Below, piece by piece: positions 36,608 to 46,441 of a stretch of DNA of 64,000 nt. Location: NCBI GenBank assembly GCA_045531205.1, contig JAZSDN010000050.1:135352-199351 (forward strand). Reading direction: 5' to 3'. Numbering within the stretch: position 1 is the first letter of the stretch; each line of letters starts with the position of its first letter. The translations under genes were made by a program, and so were the position numbers. The notes under the pieces were generated by a model that had not been told where the DNA came from, did no database searches, and saw only the letters and a program-made list of their open reading frames with translations. The stretch is from JAZNQL01 sp045531205. Its GTDB lineage: Bacteria; Bacillota; Clostridia; UMGS1883; UMGS1540.

Positions 36608-38647
36608 TTACCTCACTATAAGCATTGCAATATTATAAAATAAAGTTGATACAAGCCACGCAACTCCTACCTGCATTATAACAGAAAGAATTGCATATTT
36701 TTTTGAACCCGTCTCTCTTCCTACGCTTGCTATTGTTGCAATACACGGAACATATAAAAGACAGAAAAGCATCATAGAATATGCATTTATAGCAGTAAAG
36801 CCTGCTTTTCCCAGTATCTCTGCCAAAGCCGACATTCCTGATACAGAAGCTATATTCCCTATTCCGTACAAAACGCTCATACTCGAAACAACAACTTCCT
36901 TTGCCGCTATGCCCGATATAAGCGAAACTATTATCTGCCAGTAACCAAGCCCTGCGGGCTTCATCAAAGGAACAAGCCATTTTCCTATTTGTGCCCCAAT
37001 GCTTTGCGACATATCTTCTACCATACCGCTAAAATTAAAATTCATCAGCACCCATAAAATTACCGACGCTACAAATATAACAGTTCCCGCCTTAACAAGA
37101 TAATCCTTTACCTTTTCCCATGCATATATCATTACTGTGTTGTAGTTTGGAGTTTTATATTCAGGAAGTTCTATCAAAAGTGTATGAACCTTCTTTTTAC
37201 CGCCCGTTTTGCTCATTATAAACGAAATCGTCATTGCAACCAATATCCCTATAAGATACATTGAGTAGCAGGCTATCATTGCGTTTTTTCCAAAAAACAT
37301 TTCTGAAAGCAAAACATAAACTGGCAACCTTGCACTGCACGACATAAAAGGAGTTACAAGGATAGTTCTTAATTTATCTTTCGGGTCTTCTAAGGTTCTT
37401 GTTGCCATAATTGCAGGCACCGTACAACCAAAGCCCAAAAGCATAGGAATAAAAGCCTTGCCCGAAAGACCCATTTTAGCCATTATTCCGTTCATTATAT
37501 AAGCAACACGCGACATGTATCCGCTGTCTTCCAAAAATGCAAGAGCAATAAAAAGTATAAATATGTTAGGCAAAAATGTAAGTATACCGCCTACACCTGC
37601 TATTATGCCTTCTACCACAAGTCTTGTTACAAGTTCCCCTGCGCCAATGTCAATAAGAAATGTTTGTGTTGCAGAAGAAAACCATTCAAGCCCCTCTTCA
37701 AAATATCCTTTTATAAAGTCACCTATAGTGAATGTAAGGAAAAATACTATAGCCATTATTCCAAAAAATATAGGTAAGCCTAAAAATTTATTTGTAAGTA
37801 CTTTATCTATTTTGTCGGTAAAATAGCTCTTTTCCTTTTTATTTATAAGAACCTCTTCTATTACTTCCTCAATAAATTCGTATTTTTGGTCAATTATTTC
37901 ACTCTCATAGCTTTTATCGGCTATATCTTTTAAATCAAGAGGATATCTTTTTATTATTTCTTCATCGTTTTCAAGTAGCTTTATAGCGTGCCAACGATAA
38001 TTTTCCATATCTTTATACTGCTTTTTAAGCATAATAGATATTATCTCTATTTTTTCTTCAATATCATCGGAATATACCATTGTATAATCATCATGCTTTT
38101 TGTTCTGCGAGGCATTGTCGGAATGATGATGCTCTATACCCTCTACAGTTTTATCTTTATGATGTGCCACTGCATGCATTAAAGAATCAAGACCTGTTTT
38201 CTTTCTTGCACTTACAGGAATTACGGGAACGCCAAGCATTTCCGGCATACGGTGAAGATCTATTTCCATTCCTCTCTCTTCAATAATATCCATCATATTA
38301 AGTGCCACTACAACGGGTTTTCCAAGCTCTAAAAGCTGCAGGGTAAAAAACATATTCCTCTCAAGCGACGAAGCATCAACAACGTTTACTATAACGTCAA
38401 CCTCGTTATCTAAAAGATATTGCCTTGTAAGCTTTTCTTCCATTGTATAAGAAGTAAGAGAATATGTACCCGGTAAATCAACAAGCTTATATGTATGCCC
38501 ATGATAGTTCATATTGCTTTCTTTTTTTTCTACTGTAACCCCGGGCCAGTTTGCAACTTTAAGCTTTGCGCCGGTATAAGCGTTAAAGAGAGTAGTTTTC
38601 CCGCAATTAGGATTACCCGCAAACGCAACATGTATTACATCAGACAT
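36608..38647 (-). CDS. feoB: Ferrous iron transport protein B
   Basis: 679-residue Fe2+ transporter. N-terminal G domain: GNPNCGKTTLFNAYTG (10-25), PGTYSLT and NMMD (near 118); then the GDI-like helical part, with an unusually His-rich linker (HHKDKTVEGIEHHHSDNA near 165-182) that might bind metal; then two Gate domains with GFGCTVPAIMATR near 404-416 and about ten helices. Overlaps feoA by 8 bases. Confidence 0.96.
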   Translation of the reverse strand: MSDVIHVAFAGNPNCGKTTLFNAYTGAKLKVANWPGVTVEKKESNMNYHGHTYKLVDLPGTYSLTSYTMEEKLTRQYLLDNEVDVIVNVVDASSLERNMFFTLQLLELGKPVVVALNMMDIIEERGMEIDLHRMPEMLGVPVIPVSARKKTGLDSLMHAVAHHKDKTVEGIEHHHSDNASQNKKHDDYTMVYSDDIEEKIEIISIMLKKQYKDMENYRWHAIKLLENDEEIIKRYPLDLKDIADKSYESEIIDQKYEFIEEVIEEVLINKKEKSYFTDKIDKVLTNKFLGLPIFFGIMAIVFFLTFTIGDFIKGYFEEGLEWFSSATQTFLIDIGAGELVTRLVVEGIIAGVGGILTFLPNIFILFIALAFLEDSGYMSRVAYIMNGIMAKMGLSGKAFIPMLLGFGCTVPAIMATRTLEDPKDKLRTILVTPFMSCSARLPVYVLLSEMFFGKNAMIACYSMYLIGILVAMTISFIMSKTGGKKKVHTLLIELPEYKTPNYNTVMIYAWEKVKDYLVKAGTVIFVASVILWVLMNFNFSGMVEDMSQSIGAQIGKWLVPLMKPAGLGYWQIIVSLISGIAAKEVVVSSMSVLYGIGNIASVSGMSALAEILGKAGFTAINAYSMMLFCLLYVPCIATIASVGRETGSKKYAILSVIMQVGVAWLVSTLFYNIAMLIVR

Positions 38648-38867
38648 TCTTTTTACCTCCTACCGTTATTCCCTTTGCGAATTCTTTTCCGAGCGCAAAT
38701 CTACTTCCTCTCACTTTTATTATTATCGCCGCATTTGCACGATCTGCAACAAAAACCTCGGCACCTTCGGTCATTCCCAGAATTTCAAGCCTGTGCTTTA
38801 TTGCCTCTTCAAGTTCTATTTTTAAAACTTTATAAAAACTGCCTGTTTTTACATTGTATAACTTCAC
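38640..38867 (-). CDS. feoA: FeoA-domain protein
   Basis: 75 residues, SH3-like. HRLEILGMTEGAEVFV near 26-41 and the final GSRFALGKEFAKGITV are FeoA traits. The start is GTG (38867) with AAGGAG 10 bases upstream. Stimulates FeoB at the membrane. Confidence 0.92.
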   Translation of the reverse strand: MKLYNVKTGSFYKVLKIELEEAIKHRLEILGMTEGAEVFVADRANAAIIIKVRGSRFALGKEFAKGITVGGKKNV

Positions 38868-38900
38868 TTTTAAATTTCTCCTTCCAATACTGCTATGTAT

Positions 38901-38929
38901 ATTATATCACATTTTTTGTCGAAGGTTAA
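38901..38929 (-). promoter_or_regulatory. Promoter of the feo operon
   Basis: TTAACC (38924-38929), 17 bases, TATAAT (38901-38906) with a TG two bases before the -10 (extended -10). No clear Fur box palindrome was identified. Confidence 0.6.
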
Positions 38930-38959
38930 TATTTTTTGAAAAAAATTTTAACATATTTA

Positions 38960-38988
38960 TGGACAAACTGTTTTTTTTATTATATAAT
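38960..38988 (+). promoter_or_regulatory. Promoter of the upp operon
   Basis: TGGACA (38960-38965), 17 bases, TATAAT (38983-38988). Transcription should begin near 38995, downstream of the longer open frame's start, which fixes the upp start at 39047. Confidence 0.75.
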
Positions 38989-39046
38989 ATGTAAACAGAG
39001 AATTATAATGTATAATTTTAAATTTTTTGTAAAGAAGGTTTCTGTA

Positions 39047-39685
39047 ATGAATTTACCTGAAAATGTTTTTGTAATGACACATCCTCTTATTCAGCATAAG
39101 ATTTCAATTTTAAGAAATGTAGAAACAGGTTGCAAGGAATTCCGCGAACTTGTTGAAGAAATTGCTATTTTAATAGCTTTTGAAGCTACAAGGGATTTAC
39201 CCTTGCAGGATATTGAAGTTACCACTCCAATATGCAAAACCGTAGCAAAATGTATAGGTGGTAAAACTCTTACTGTTATTCCTATTTTAAGAGCAGGTCT
39301 TGGTATGGTAGACGGTATATTGTCACTTCTTCCCGCTGCAAAAGTAGGTCATGTAGGCTTATACAGAAACGAAGAAACCTTAGAGCCTGTTGAATACTAC
39401 TTCAAGGTTCCTACAGATATTGCAGAACGTCAGGTTATTATTGTTGACCCCATGCTTGCAACGGGTGGCTCGGCAGTTGCCGCTGTTGATGCAGTTAAAA
39501 AACGTGGTGTTACAGATATAAAATTTATGAATATTATTGCCGCTCCCGAAGGAATTGAAGTTCTTTCAAAGGCACACCCCGATATTAAAATTTATTGTGG
39601 TGTTGTTGATGAAAAGCTTAACGAAAACGGTTATATAGTTCCGGGACTTGGGGATGCCGGTGACAGAATTTTTGGTACAAAATAG
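39047..39685 (+). CDS. upp: Uracil phosphoribosyltransferase
   Basis: Converts uracil and PRPP to UMP. 212 residues from [40 protein letters not shown] near 80-100 binds uracil/GTP regions and [13 protein letters not shown] near 127-139 is the PRPP loop. The ATG at 39047 follows AAGAAGG and matches the family length. First gene of a salvage unit with pyrR and a uracil permease. Confidence 0.96.
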   Translation: MNLPENVFVMTHPLIQHKISILRNVETGCKEFRELVEEIAILIAFEATRDLPLQDIEVTTPICKTVAKCIGGKTLTVIPILRAGLGMVDGILSLLPAAKVGHVGLYRNEETLEPVEYYFKVPTDIAERQVIIVDPMLATGGSAVAAVDAVKKRGVTDIKFMNIIAAPEGIEVLSKAHPDIKIYCGVVDEKLNENGYIVPGLGDAGDRIFGTK

Positions 39686-39715
39686 TTTATCTTTATTAAA
39701 ACAAAATCTTTAAAA

Positions 39716-39784
39716 CGATGCGTGACATCGGCAAGGTTTTTAGATAACTGTACTTAAAAGCCTTGCTGTATGCAAGGCTTTTTT
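39716..39784 (+). promoter_or_regulatory. Attenuator-like leader between upp and pyrR
   Basis: A small hairpin CGATG-CGTGA-CATCG (39716-39730) abuts arm A GCAAGGTTTTT (39731-39741). Arm B AAAAGCCTTGC (39756-39766) can pair either with arm A (antiterminator, one G-U) or with arm C GCAAGGCTTTTTT (39772-39784) to give an intrinsic terminator. This three-arm choice is that of pyr-type attenuation, and the next gene encodes PyrR. The first hairpin does not clearly match the PyrR-binding consensus I know. Confidence 0.6.
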
Positions 39785-39807
39785 AATACAATTACAGAGG
39801 TGATTTT

Positions 39808-40344
39808 ATGGCACGCAAAGCAGTTGTTATGGACGAGGGTGCTTTAAACCGTTCTCTTACCAGAATATCACACGAAATTATAGAAAAAAATCCAAACGAA
39901 AAAGAAATATGTGTTGTAGGCATATATAGAAGAGGAGTTCCTCTTGCCGAAAAAATTGCCGAAAACATAAAAAATTTTTCGGATATAAAACCCTTGGTAG
40001 GCTCTCTTGATATAACCTTATATCGTGATGATTTATCCGAGGTTTCCTCTTCCCCCATTTTAAACGAAACTAAAATTGATTTTTCAATAGAAAAAAAAGT
40101 TGTAATTTTAGTCGATGACGTTATATATACAGGTCGTACAACACGTGCAGCACTTGATGCGGTAATAGCCCTGGGCAGACCATCAAAAATTCAGCTTGCC
40201 GTGCTTATAGACAGAGGTCACAGAGAATTTCCCATAAAGGGTGACTACATAGGAAAAAACCTTCCCACTTCACACGAGGAAAGAGTCAGGGTACTTCTTC
40301 CGCCTTTTGATAACGAAACAAAGGTGGAAATATGGGATAAATGA
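39808..40344 (+). CDS. pyrR: Bifunctional pyr operon regulator / uracil phosphoribosyltransferase
   Basis: 178 residues. VVILVDDVIYTGRTTRAALDA (approximately 96-115) is the PRPP motif of PyrR, and AVLIDRGHREFPIKGDYIGK follows. It binds pyr mRNA when UMP is high, favouring termination. GAGGTGA precedes the ATG. Likely regulates the leader just upstream and the permease downstream. Confidence 0.95.
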   Translation: MARKAVVMDEGALNRSLTRISHEIIEKNPNEKEICVVGIYRRGVPLAEKIAENIKNFSDIKPLVGSLDITLYRDDLSEVSSSPILNETKIDFSIEKKVVILVDDVIYTGRTTRAALDAVIALGRPSKIQLAVLIDRGHREFPIKGDYIGKNLPTSHEERVRVLLPPFDNETKVEIWDK

Positions 40345-40397
40345 TGTTCCGCCAAATTTTTGGCTGAATATAAAAAAATACTTTAGGAGGGATTTTT

Positions 40398-41768
40398 ATG
40401 AATCTTATTTACAATGTTTCAGACAAACCAAAATTCGGGCAGATGATTGTATTTGCAATTCAGCAATTGCTTGCAATTATGGCAGCTACCATAGCTGTTC
40501 CCGCAATCGTAGGAAATGGTATGACTGCTTCTGCAGCTCTGTTCGGAGCGGGCGTTGGTACCATCGTCTACCAGCTTTTCACAAAGTTCAGAAGCCCCGT
40601 ATTCCTCGGCTCATCATTTGCGTTCATTGGCTCAATGTCAGCAGCTTTCGCAGGTGCAGTTTCAGCTTCACTCGGTTTTCTCGGACTGATTATTGGTGCA
40701 CTCTTTGCAGGTCTTGTTTACGTTATAATAGCTGTAGTTATTAAGCTTGTAGGCGTAAACTGGATAAATAAGCTTATGCCTCCCGTTGTTATCGGCTCAA
40801 CAGTTGCACTTATAGGTCTTTCACTTGCCGGTGCATCTATCAACGATGTATTCTCATACGGCCCGCAGGATGCTAACGGTGCTTTCATTATGTCGGGTAA
40901 CATCTGGGTTTCTTTTGTATGTGCAATAGTTACATTTATTGTTGTAACATGTTGTTCAGTTTACGGCAAAAAAATGACCCGTCTTATTCCTTTCATAATT
41001 GGTATTCTTGCAGGTTATGCACTTGGTCTTGTGTTTACCATTATTGGAAATGCAGCAGGTATAGATGCTCTTAAAGTTATTGACTTTACCCCCTTTAAGG
41101 CTCTTGTTGCAGACGGTGTAACCCTTAAAACATTTATCGCAGTTCCCGAATTTACATTCATCGAAGCTTTTAAAGGCGTTGGCGAACTTGATATGTCATA
41201 TATTGCAACTGTTGCTGTTGCATATATCCCAGTTGCATTTGTTGTATTTGCAGAGCATATTGCAGACCACAAGAACCTTTCTTCAATTATTGAAAAAGAC
41301 CTTCTTGAAGAACCCGGTCTTCACAGAACACTTTTAGGCGACGGTGTTGGTTCATTTTTTGGTGCAATATTCGGCGGTTGCCCCAATACTACTTATGGTG
41401 AGTCGGTAGGTTGTGTTGCTATTACAAAAAATGCTTCTGTTATAACTATTACTACAACTGCAATTTTAGCAGTACTTATATCATTTATTTCGCCTTTTGT
41501 TGCATTCCTTGATTCTATCCCAGGTTGCGTAATGGGCGGTGTTTGTATTACTCTTTACGGCTTTATTGCTGTATCAGGTCTTAAGATGATTCAAAAAGTT
41601 GACCTTGAAGACAACGCTAACCTCTTTACCGTTGCAGCAATTCTTATCCCCGGTATCGGCGGTATGGCAATGTCAATAGGCAAAGTAACTATTACAAATA
41701 TTGCATGCGCACTTATTCTTGGTATCATCACTAATGTTATTCTTTCCAAGAAAAAAGTTTCTGAATAA
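40398..41768 (+). CDS. Uracil permease (NCS2 family)
   Basis: 456 residues, 14 helices expected. QQLLAIMAATIAVPAIVGNG near 15-35, SFVAIGS-like FLGSSFAFIGSM, and CPNTTYGESVGCVAITKNAS (about 326-345, the NxT/E substrate region) are UraA/PyrP traits. It imports uracil with protons for Upp and PyrR. Follows pyrR by 53 bases. Xanthine transport is unlikely given the neighbours. Confidence 0.93.
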   Translation: MNLIYNVSDKPKFGQMIVFAIQQLLAIMAATIAVPAIVGNGMTASAALFGAGVGTIVYQLFTKFRSPVFLGSSFAFIGSMSAAFAGAVSASLGFLGLIIGALFAGLVYVIIAVVIKLVGVNWINKLMPPVVIGSTVALIGLSLAGASINDVFSYGPQDANGAFIMSGNIWVSFVCAIVTFIVVTCCSVYGKKMTRLIPFIIGILAGYALGLVFTIIGNAAGIDALKVIDFTPFKALVADGVTLKTFIAVPEFTFIEAFKGVGELDMSYIATVAVAYIPVAFVVFAEHIADHKNLSSIIEKDLLEEPGLHRTLLGDGVGSFFGAIFGGCPNTTYGESVGCVAITKNASVITITTTAILAVLISFISPFVAFLDSIPGCVMGGVCITLYGFIAVSGLKMIQKVDLEDNANLFTVAAILIPGIGGMAMSIGKVTITNIACALILGIITNVILSKKKVSE

Positions 41769-41786
41769 TTTATAACTTTTTAGATC

Positions 41787-41827
41787 AAAATAACCCCGAG
41801 GTGATTTTATGCTCGGGGTTATTTTTT
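41787..41827 (+). terminator. Terminator-like hairpin enclosing the next gene's start codon
   Basis: AAAATAACCCCGAG (41787-41800) pairs perfectly over 14 bases with CTCGGGGTTATTTT (41812-41825), then more T. The loop (41801-41811) holds GTGATTTTATG, so part of the Shine-Dalgarno (GAGGTGA) and the whole ATG of the following gene sit in the hairpin. It ends the permease transcript and may also control start of the transporter gene. Confidence 0.75.
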
Positions 41828-42240
41828 CTGTTATAGCAGGTGCTGCTATGAGTTTTCAGGGTGTTATGAACACCCGTTTATCCGATAAAATAGGTCTTTA
41901 TGAATCAAACACCTTTGTGCAGGGTACAGCCTTTCTTTTATCGTTAATTGTTACCCTTATCTTAGGAAAAGGCGATTTTGGCAAACTTGTTACCGTAAAC
42001 AAATTATATCTTCTTGGCGGCGTTTTAGGTATTATAATTACCATTACCGTTATGCTCGGCATAGGCAAGTTAAGCCCTACAGTTGCAATTTCGGTAATAT
42101 TAATAGCGCAACTTATTACAGCTGCGCTAATTGATGCTTTTGGTATTTTAGGTTCCGAAAAAGTAAGCTTTGATTTCACAAAGCTTTTAGGCATTGCCTT
42201 AATGATAGGCGGAGTAATTGTGTTTAAACTTAAATCATAG
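41809..42240 (+). CDS. Small DMT-superfamily transporter (DUF606/YdcZ type)
   Basis: 143 residues, five hydrophobic segments. GAAMSFQGVMNTRLSDKIG near 9-27 is typical of DUF606 half-size drug/metabolite transporters, which probably dimerise. Substrate unknown. The ATG is in the loop of a strong hairpin (41787-41827), so read-through and translation may be limited. Converges with gpsA by 6 bases. Confidence 0.82.
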   Translation: MLGVIFSVIAGAAMSFQGVMNTRLSDKIGLYESNTFVQGTAFLLSLIVTLILGKGDFGKLVTVNKLYLLGGVLGIIITITVMLGIGKLSPTVAISVILIAQLITAALIDAFGILGSEKVSFDFTKLLGIALMIGGVIVFKLKS

Positions 42241-43230
42241 ATTTTCGTTTTTACGTTCTCTTGTCATTAAAAGACGGATAGCCTCGCGTACAGGTTTTCC
42301 TTCAAATAATATACCATAAGCTGCCTCTGTTATAGGCATACTTATATTATATTTTTTAGCTAAAAGCCAGGTACATTCGGTGGCATAAAAGCCTTCTACA
42401 ACCGAGTGTACTTTTTCTATTGCTTCAGAAGGACTCATTCCCTGCCCAATCATCCTTCCCGCGCGGTTATTACGGCTGTGTGCACTTGTACAGGTTACTA
42501 TTAAATCTCCTATTCCTGCAAGCCCTGCCAAGGTTGAAGGATTAGCTCCCATTGCAACTCCAAGCCTTGTAATTTCTGCAAGTCCCCTTGTCATAAGTGC
42601 CGCCTTTGTGTTGTCGCCAAGTCCCATTCCGTCCAATACTCCGCAACAAAGTGCTATTACGTTTTTTATGGCACCGCCAACCTCAACTCCTGTAACATCA
42701 GTATTTGTATATACCCTGAAGTTGTCGCTCATAAAAATATCCTGAACTTTTTCTGCTAAATGTATATCCTCTGCCGCCACAACAACGGTTGTAGGTAAAT
42801 CACGTCCTACTTCTTCTGCGTGCGAAGGACCGCTTAAAACAGCAACAGGATTTTCAGGGCATACGCTTTTTATTACTCCGCTAAAGGTTTGCAGTGTTTC
42901 TTTTTCAAATCCTTTTGTAAGATTAACTATGGGAACATTTTTATCAAGATATTCCGATAAATTTTTAACTGTTGACCTTAAAACATGCGACGGTGTTACC
43001 AAAACTATAAACTCGGCATTTTCTGCCGCTTTTTTTAAATCACTTGTATAATGTATACCTTCGGGCAGAATAATCCCGCTTAAAAACTCTTTATTTTCTC
43101 TGTTTTCTTCTATTGCATTGCTCTCTTCATAAAGCCAGGACCACAGAGTTACATCATGACCGTTATTTTTTAAAAGTCTTGCAATTGCAGTCCCCCAACC
43201 GCCAGAACCTATTACAGATATTCTACTCAC
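42235..43230 (-). CDS. gpsA: Glycerol-3-phosphate dehydrogenase [NAD(P)+]
   Basis: Makes sn-glycerol 3-phosphate for PlsY. About 331 residues. GSGGWGTAIARLL (8-20) is the NAD fold, VNLTKGFEKET and GGAIKNVIALCCGVLDGMGLGDNTKA the catalytic region with the Lys. GTG at 43230 has GGTG 6 bases before it and gives the usual MSRISVIG; TTG at 43242 and GTG at 43239 are weaker choices. It overlaps plsY by 8 bases. Confidence 0.94.
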   Translation of the reverse strand: MSRISVIGSGGWGTAIARLLKNNGHDVTLWSWLYEESNAIEENRENKEFLSGIILPEGIHYTSDLKKAAENAEFIVLVTPSHVLRSTVKNLSEYLDKNVPIVNLTKGFEKETLQTFSGVIKSVCPENPVAVLSGPSHAEEVGRDLPTTVVVAAEDIHLAEKVQDIFMSDNFRVYTNTDVTGVEVGGAIKNVIALCCGVLDGMGLGDNTKAALMTRGLAEITRLGVAMGANPSTLAGLAGIGDLIVTCTSAHSRNNRAGRMIGQGMSPSEAIEKVHSVVEGFYATECTWLLAKKYNISMPITEAAYGILFEGKPVREAIRLLMTRERKNENL

Positions 43231-43813
43231 TTTTTTCACCAAGCTTTCTTTCCGTTCCGCTTAAAAGTCTTTTTATGTTGGATTTATGCTTCACTATAAC
43301 AACTACTCCGCAAAATGCGCAAAAAACGCAAAGACTAATACTCTTAAAAAATACAAACGGATATATTATAAACAAAATAGCACCAATACAGGAACCAAGC
43401 GATACATATTTAGTCACAGCCATTATTCCTATAGCTATAACACCTATTATAAGTGCTGCAAAGGGCTCTGCCGCTATCATAACCGAAAACGAGGTAAGAA
43501 CCCCTTTACCGCCACGGAAGTCGAAAAATATGGGGAAAATGTGTCCAAGTATTGCTGCCCCACCTGCAATATATACAAATATGTCGCCAGCAAAAAGCAG
43601 TCTTGCAAAAAGAACCGACAAAATGCCTTTTAAAACATCAATTAAAGATACTGCTACAACAGCCTTTTTGCCAAATACACGCAAGGTATTTGTAGCACCA
43701 GCATTACCGCTGCCATAGTTTCGTATATCCTTGCCAAGGCTTTTTGATACTATCATAGAACCATTTATACTGCCAAGCAAGTATCCTAAAACAAGCGAAA
43801 TTATGTATTGCAT
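43223..43813 (-). CDS. plsY: Glycerol-3-phosphate acyltransferase PlsY
   Basis: 196-residue membrane enzyme that acylates glycerol 3-phosphate from acyl-phosphate. LLGSINGSMIVSKSLGKDIRNYGSGNAGATN (first ~43 residues, cited in part) and FDFRGGKGVLT near 97-107 are the conserved loops. Works directly with GpsA, whose gene overlaps it. Confidence 0.95.
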   Translation of the reverse strand: MQYIISLVLGYLLGSINGSMIVSKSLGKDIRNYGSGNAGATNTLRVFGKKAVVAVSLIDVLKGILSVLFARLLFAGDIFVYIAGGAAILGHIFPIFFDFRGGKGVLTSFSVMIAAEPFAALIIGVIAIGIMAVTKYVSLGSCIGAILFIIYPFVFFKSISLCVFCAFCGVVVIVKHKSNIKRLLSGTERKLGEKSE

Positions 43814-43814
43814 A

Positions 43815-45134
43815 TTATTCCTTGTTCCTTTCTCTTATTATAAATCTTACAGGAGTTCCCTCAAGTCCAAAGGTTTCTCTTATTCTGTTTTCTAAAAATC
43901 TTATATACGAAAAATGTGCAAGCTCTTTATCGTTTACAAATAAAACAAACGTGGGTGGACGTGTGCTTGCCTGAGTCATATAATAAATCTTAAGTCTTTT
44001 TCCTTTGTCAGAAGGTGGCTGAACACGGCTTACAGCATCATTTAATATGTCGTTCAAAACACCTGTTGAAATACGCATCGAATTCTGCTCGCTTACATAT
44101 TTTATAAGTTCAAACACTTTTTCTGTTCTCTGCCCTGTTTTTGCCGATATAAATACTATGGGAGCATAGGATGCAAAGCTTAATTTATCGTAAACTCTGT
44201 TTTCAAACTCTTTTGTTGTTTTATTGTCTTTTTCGATTAAGTCCCACTTATTAACCGCTATTACCATACCCTTGCCTGCTTCGTGTGCATAGCCTGCAAT
44301 TTTTGCATCCTGCTCTGTTATTCCTTCGGATGCATCTATCATAACTATTGCAACATCACAACGGTCTATTGCTGCAAGCGAACGTATTACGCTGTAGCTT
44401 TCTACCCCTTCTTCAACCTTGCTGTGACGGCGTATACCCGCTGTATCTATTATAACATAGTCAGTTCCGTCTTTGTGAAAGCTTGAGTCTATAGCATCCC
44501 TTGTTGTACCGGGGATATTGCTTACAATTACTCTCTGCTCGCCTAAAATTTTATTTACAAACGAGCTTTTACCCGCATTAGGCTTACCTATTACTGCAAC
44601 CTTTATTTCGTCAGTTTCTTCCTCTTCAACCTCTTTTGGCAAGTAGGAAACAACTTCGTCAAGCAAGTCCCCTACACCCATTCCGTGAACAGACGAAACA
44701 GGAATAGGATCGCCAAGCCCCAAATTATAAAACTCATAAACACCCATAGGTGTTTCACCCGGAGCATCTACTTTATTGCACACTAAAACTACAGGCTTGC
44801 CCGATTTTTGAAGCATAGCCGCAACATCAGCATCAGAAGCAGTTACCCCTTCTTTTATATTCCCTATAAATATTATAACATCAGCCATATCTATAGCTGT
44901 TTTTGCCTGCTCAAGCATTCCCTTTAATATAATATCATCGCCCGCAGGCTCAATTCCGCCCGTATCAACAAGCGAGAATTTGTAGCCACACCACTCTGCA
45001 TCGGCATAAATACGGTCGCGTGTTATGCCTGGTGTGTCTTCTACTATAGAAATTCTTTTTCCTACTATTTTGTTAAACAGTGTTGATTTACCTACATTAG
45101 GTCTTCCAACTATTGCAACTAAAGGTTTTGCCAT
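43815..45134 (-). CDS. der: Ribosome biogenesis GTPase Der (EngA)
   Basis: Two tandem G domains and a KH-like C-terminus; 439 residues. GRPNVGKST near 9-17 and GKPNAGKSS near 183-191 are the two P-loops. Matures the 50S subunit. The ATG at 45134 with GGAGGTG is used; it overlaps the stop of the DUF512 gene as TAATG. Confidence 0.97.
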   Translation of the reverse strand: MAKPLVAIVGRPNVGKSTLFNKIVGKRISIVEDTPGITRDRIYADAEWCGYKFSLVDTGGIEPAGDDIILKGMLEQAKTAIDMADVIIFIGNIKEGVTASDADVAAMLQKSGKPVVLVCNKVDAPGETPMGVYEFYNLGLGDPIPVSSVHGMGVGDLLDEVVSYLPKEVEEEETDEIKVAVIGKPNAGKSSFVNKILGEQRVIVSNIPGTTRDAIDSSFHKDGTDYVIIDTAGIRRHSKVEEGVESYSVIRSLAAIDRCDVAIVMIDASEGITEQDAKIAGYAHEAGKGMVIAVNKWDLIEKDNKTTKEFENRVYDKLSFASYAPIVFISAKTGQRTEKVFELIKYVSEQNSMRISTGVLNDILNDAVSRVQPPSDKGKRLKIYYMTQASTRPPTFVLFVNDKELAHFSYIRFLENRIRETFGLEGTPVRFIIRERNKE

Positions 45135-46441
45135 TATTGTACACCTCCAAGTAATGCGTTTAAAAAAGCTTCTCCAAAGCAAGCCGTTGCTTTAACTTTT
45201 ACTCCTAAACTTTTTTCTATTTCGCAAAGCTTTGTATCATCCAAAAACAAATCACTCTCGTGCTTTAATGCACTTTCAGAAATTAAAAGCTCTTCTCCAA
45301 GCTCTTTGTCCTTTAATTGGTTTATTATATCCTGCCCCGTTAAAAGTCCGCTTACAGTTATATTCTCGCCAAAAAATACATTTTCAATTGGATAAACAAG
45401 TATTTTAAGATTTTTACAAACCTTCATAGCCTCATCTGCAAGCTTTGAAATGGTTTTATATGAAGCATATCCCGTTGCTATGCTTACAGTCCTTTTTACG
45501 TCAGACGGTAAAAGTGCTTCCATAAATTCATTTTCCATACTGCGTAAAAGTCCTACACCGTTTTCTATTTGGTAATAACCTTCGTATTCTTCTTCGGGTG
45601 GAATAGGCGTGTCGCTTTTTACATAAAATTCATCTGCCGCATAAATAAAACGTGTACCCATTTTATTTAAAAATTCCTGTTGTTTTTTTGTTATCTCTGC
45701 TATTACCTCTTTACATTCCTCTTTTGTATAAGGTTCAAGCGGATAAAGACCATCTCTGTATTTTGTTATTCCTACAGGTACTGCCGAAACACTTGTAACA
45801 TACGGATAAAGCTCTGACAAATCATTTATTGTCCTCTCAAGCTCTGCCCCGTCGTTTACCCCTTTAACCAAAACAATCTGGCAATTCATATGTATCCCTG
45901 CATCAGCAAGTCTTTTCATAAAATACATAAGCTTGCCTGCACGCTTATTTTTAAGCATAAATTCTCGTAGCTTTGGGTTTGTAGTATGTACCGATACATT
46001 TACAGGGTCAAGCCTCATTTTAATTATTTTGTCAATATCCTTATCACTTGCATTTGTTAAAGTTACATAGTTGCCTGTTAAAAACGAAAGGCGTGAATCA
46101 TCGTCTTTAAAATAGAGTGTATCTCTCATTCCTTTTGGTAACTGGTCAATAAAACAAAAAATACATTTGTTGGCACAGCTTTTTGCACCACCAAAAAGAG
46201 CACTCTCAAACTCTATCCCAAGGTCAGGAGTATCAGGCTCTTCTATTTCTATTACTTCAATGCTTTCATCACATTTTATAACCTCAAGCTCTACAAAATC
46301 GCTTGCAGCATAAAAACGGAAGTCAAGCTCATCTTCTATTTTTTCACCATTTACTTTGGCTATTATATCGCCTTTTTCAATTCCTGCTTCCTCGGCAATA
46401 CTTCCGCTTGCCACACTTTTTACCTTTGCAAGATATTTCAT
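45134..46441 (-). CDS. PDZ-DUF512 radical SAM-like Fe-S protein
   Basis: 435 residues. N-terminal PDZ-like part ([21 protein letters not shown]), then a NifB/MoaA-like core with [14 protein letters not shown] near 88-101 (CxxxCxxC), and a C-terminal DUF512. The family is conserved beside der in Clostridia but its reaction is unknown. Overlaps smpB by 4 bases. Confidence 0.9.
   Translation of the reverse strand: MKYLAKVKSVASGSIAEEAGIEKGDIIAKVNGEKIEDELDFRFYAASDFVELEVIKCDESIEVIEIEEPDTPDLGIEFESALFGGAKSCANKCIFCFIDQLPKGMRDTLYFKDDDSRLSFLTGNYVTLTNASDKDIDKIIKMRLDPVNVSVHTTNPKLREFMLKNKRAGKLMYFMKRLADAGIHMNCQIVLVKGVNDGAELERTINDLSELYPYVTSVSAVPVGITKYRDGLYPLEPYTKEECKEVIAEITKKQQEFLNKMGTRFIYAADEFYVKSDTPIPPEEEYEGYYQIENGVGLLRSMENEFMEALLPSDVKRTVSIATGYASYKTISKLADEAMKVCKNLKILVYPIENVFFGENITVSGLLTGQDIINQLKDKELGEELLISESALKHESDLFLDDTKLCEIEKSLGVKVKATACFGEAFLNALLGGVQ

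Noticed and set aside
38936..39046. Longer upp start (37 extra residues)
   Set aside because: It would begin upstream of a clear TGGACA-N17-TATAAT promoter; ATG 39047 has a ribosome binding site and the family N-terminus.
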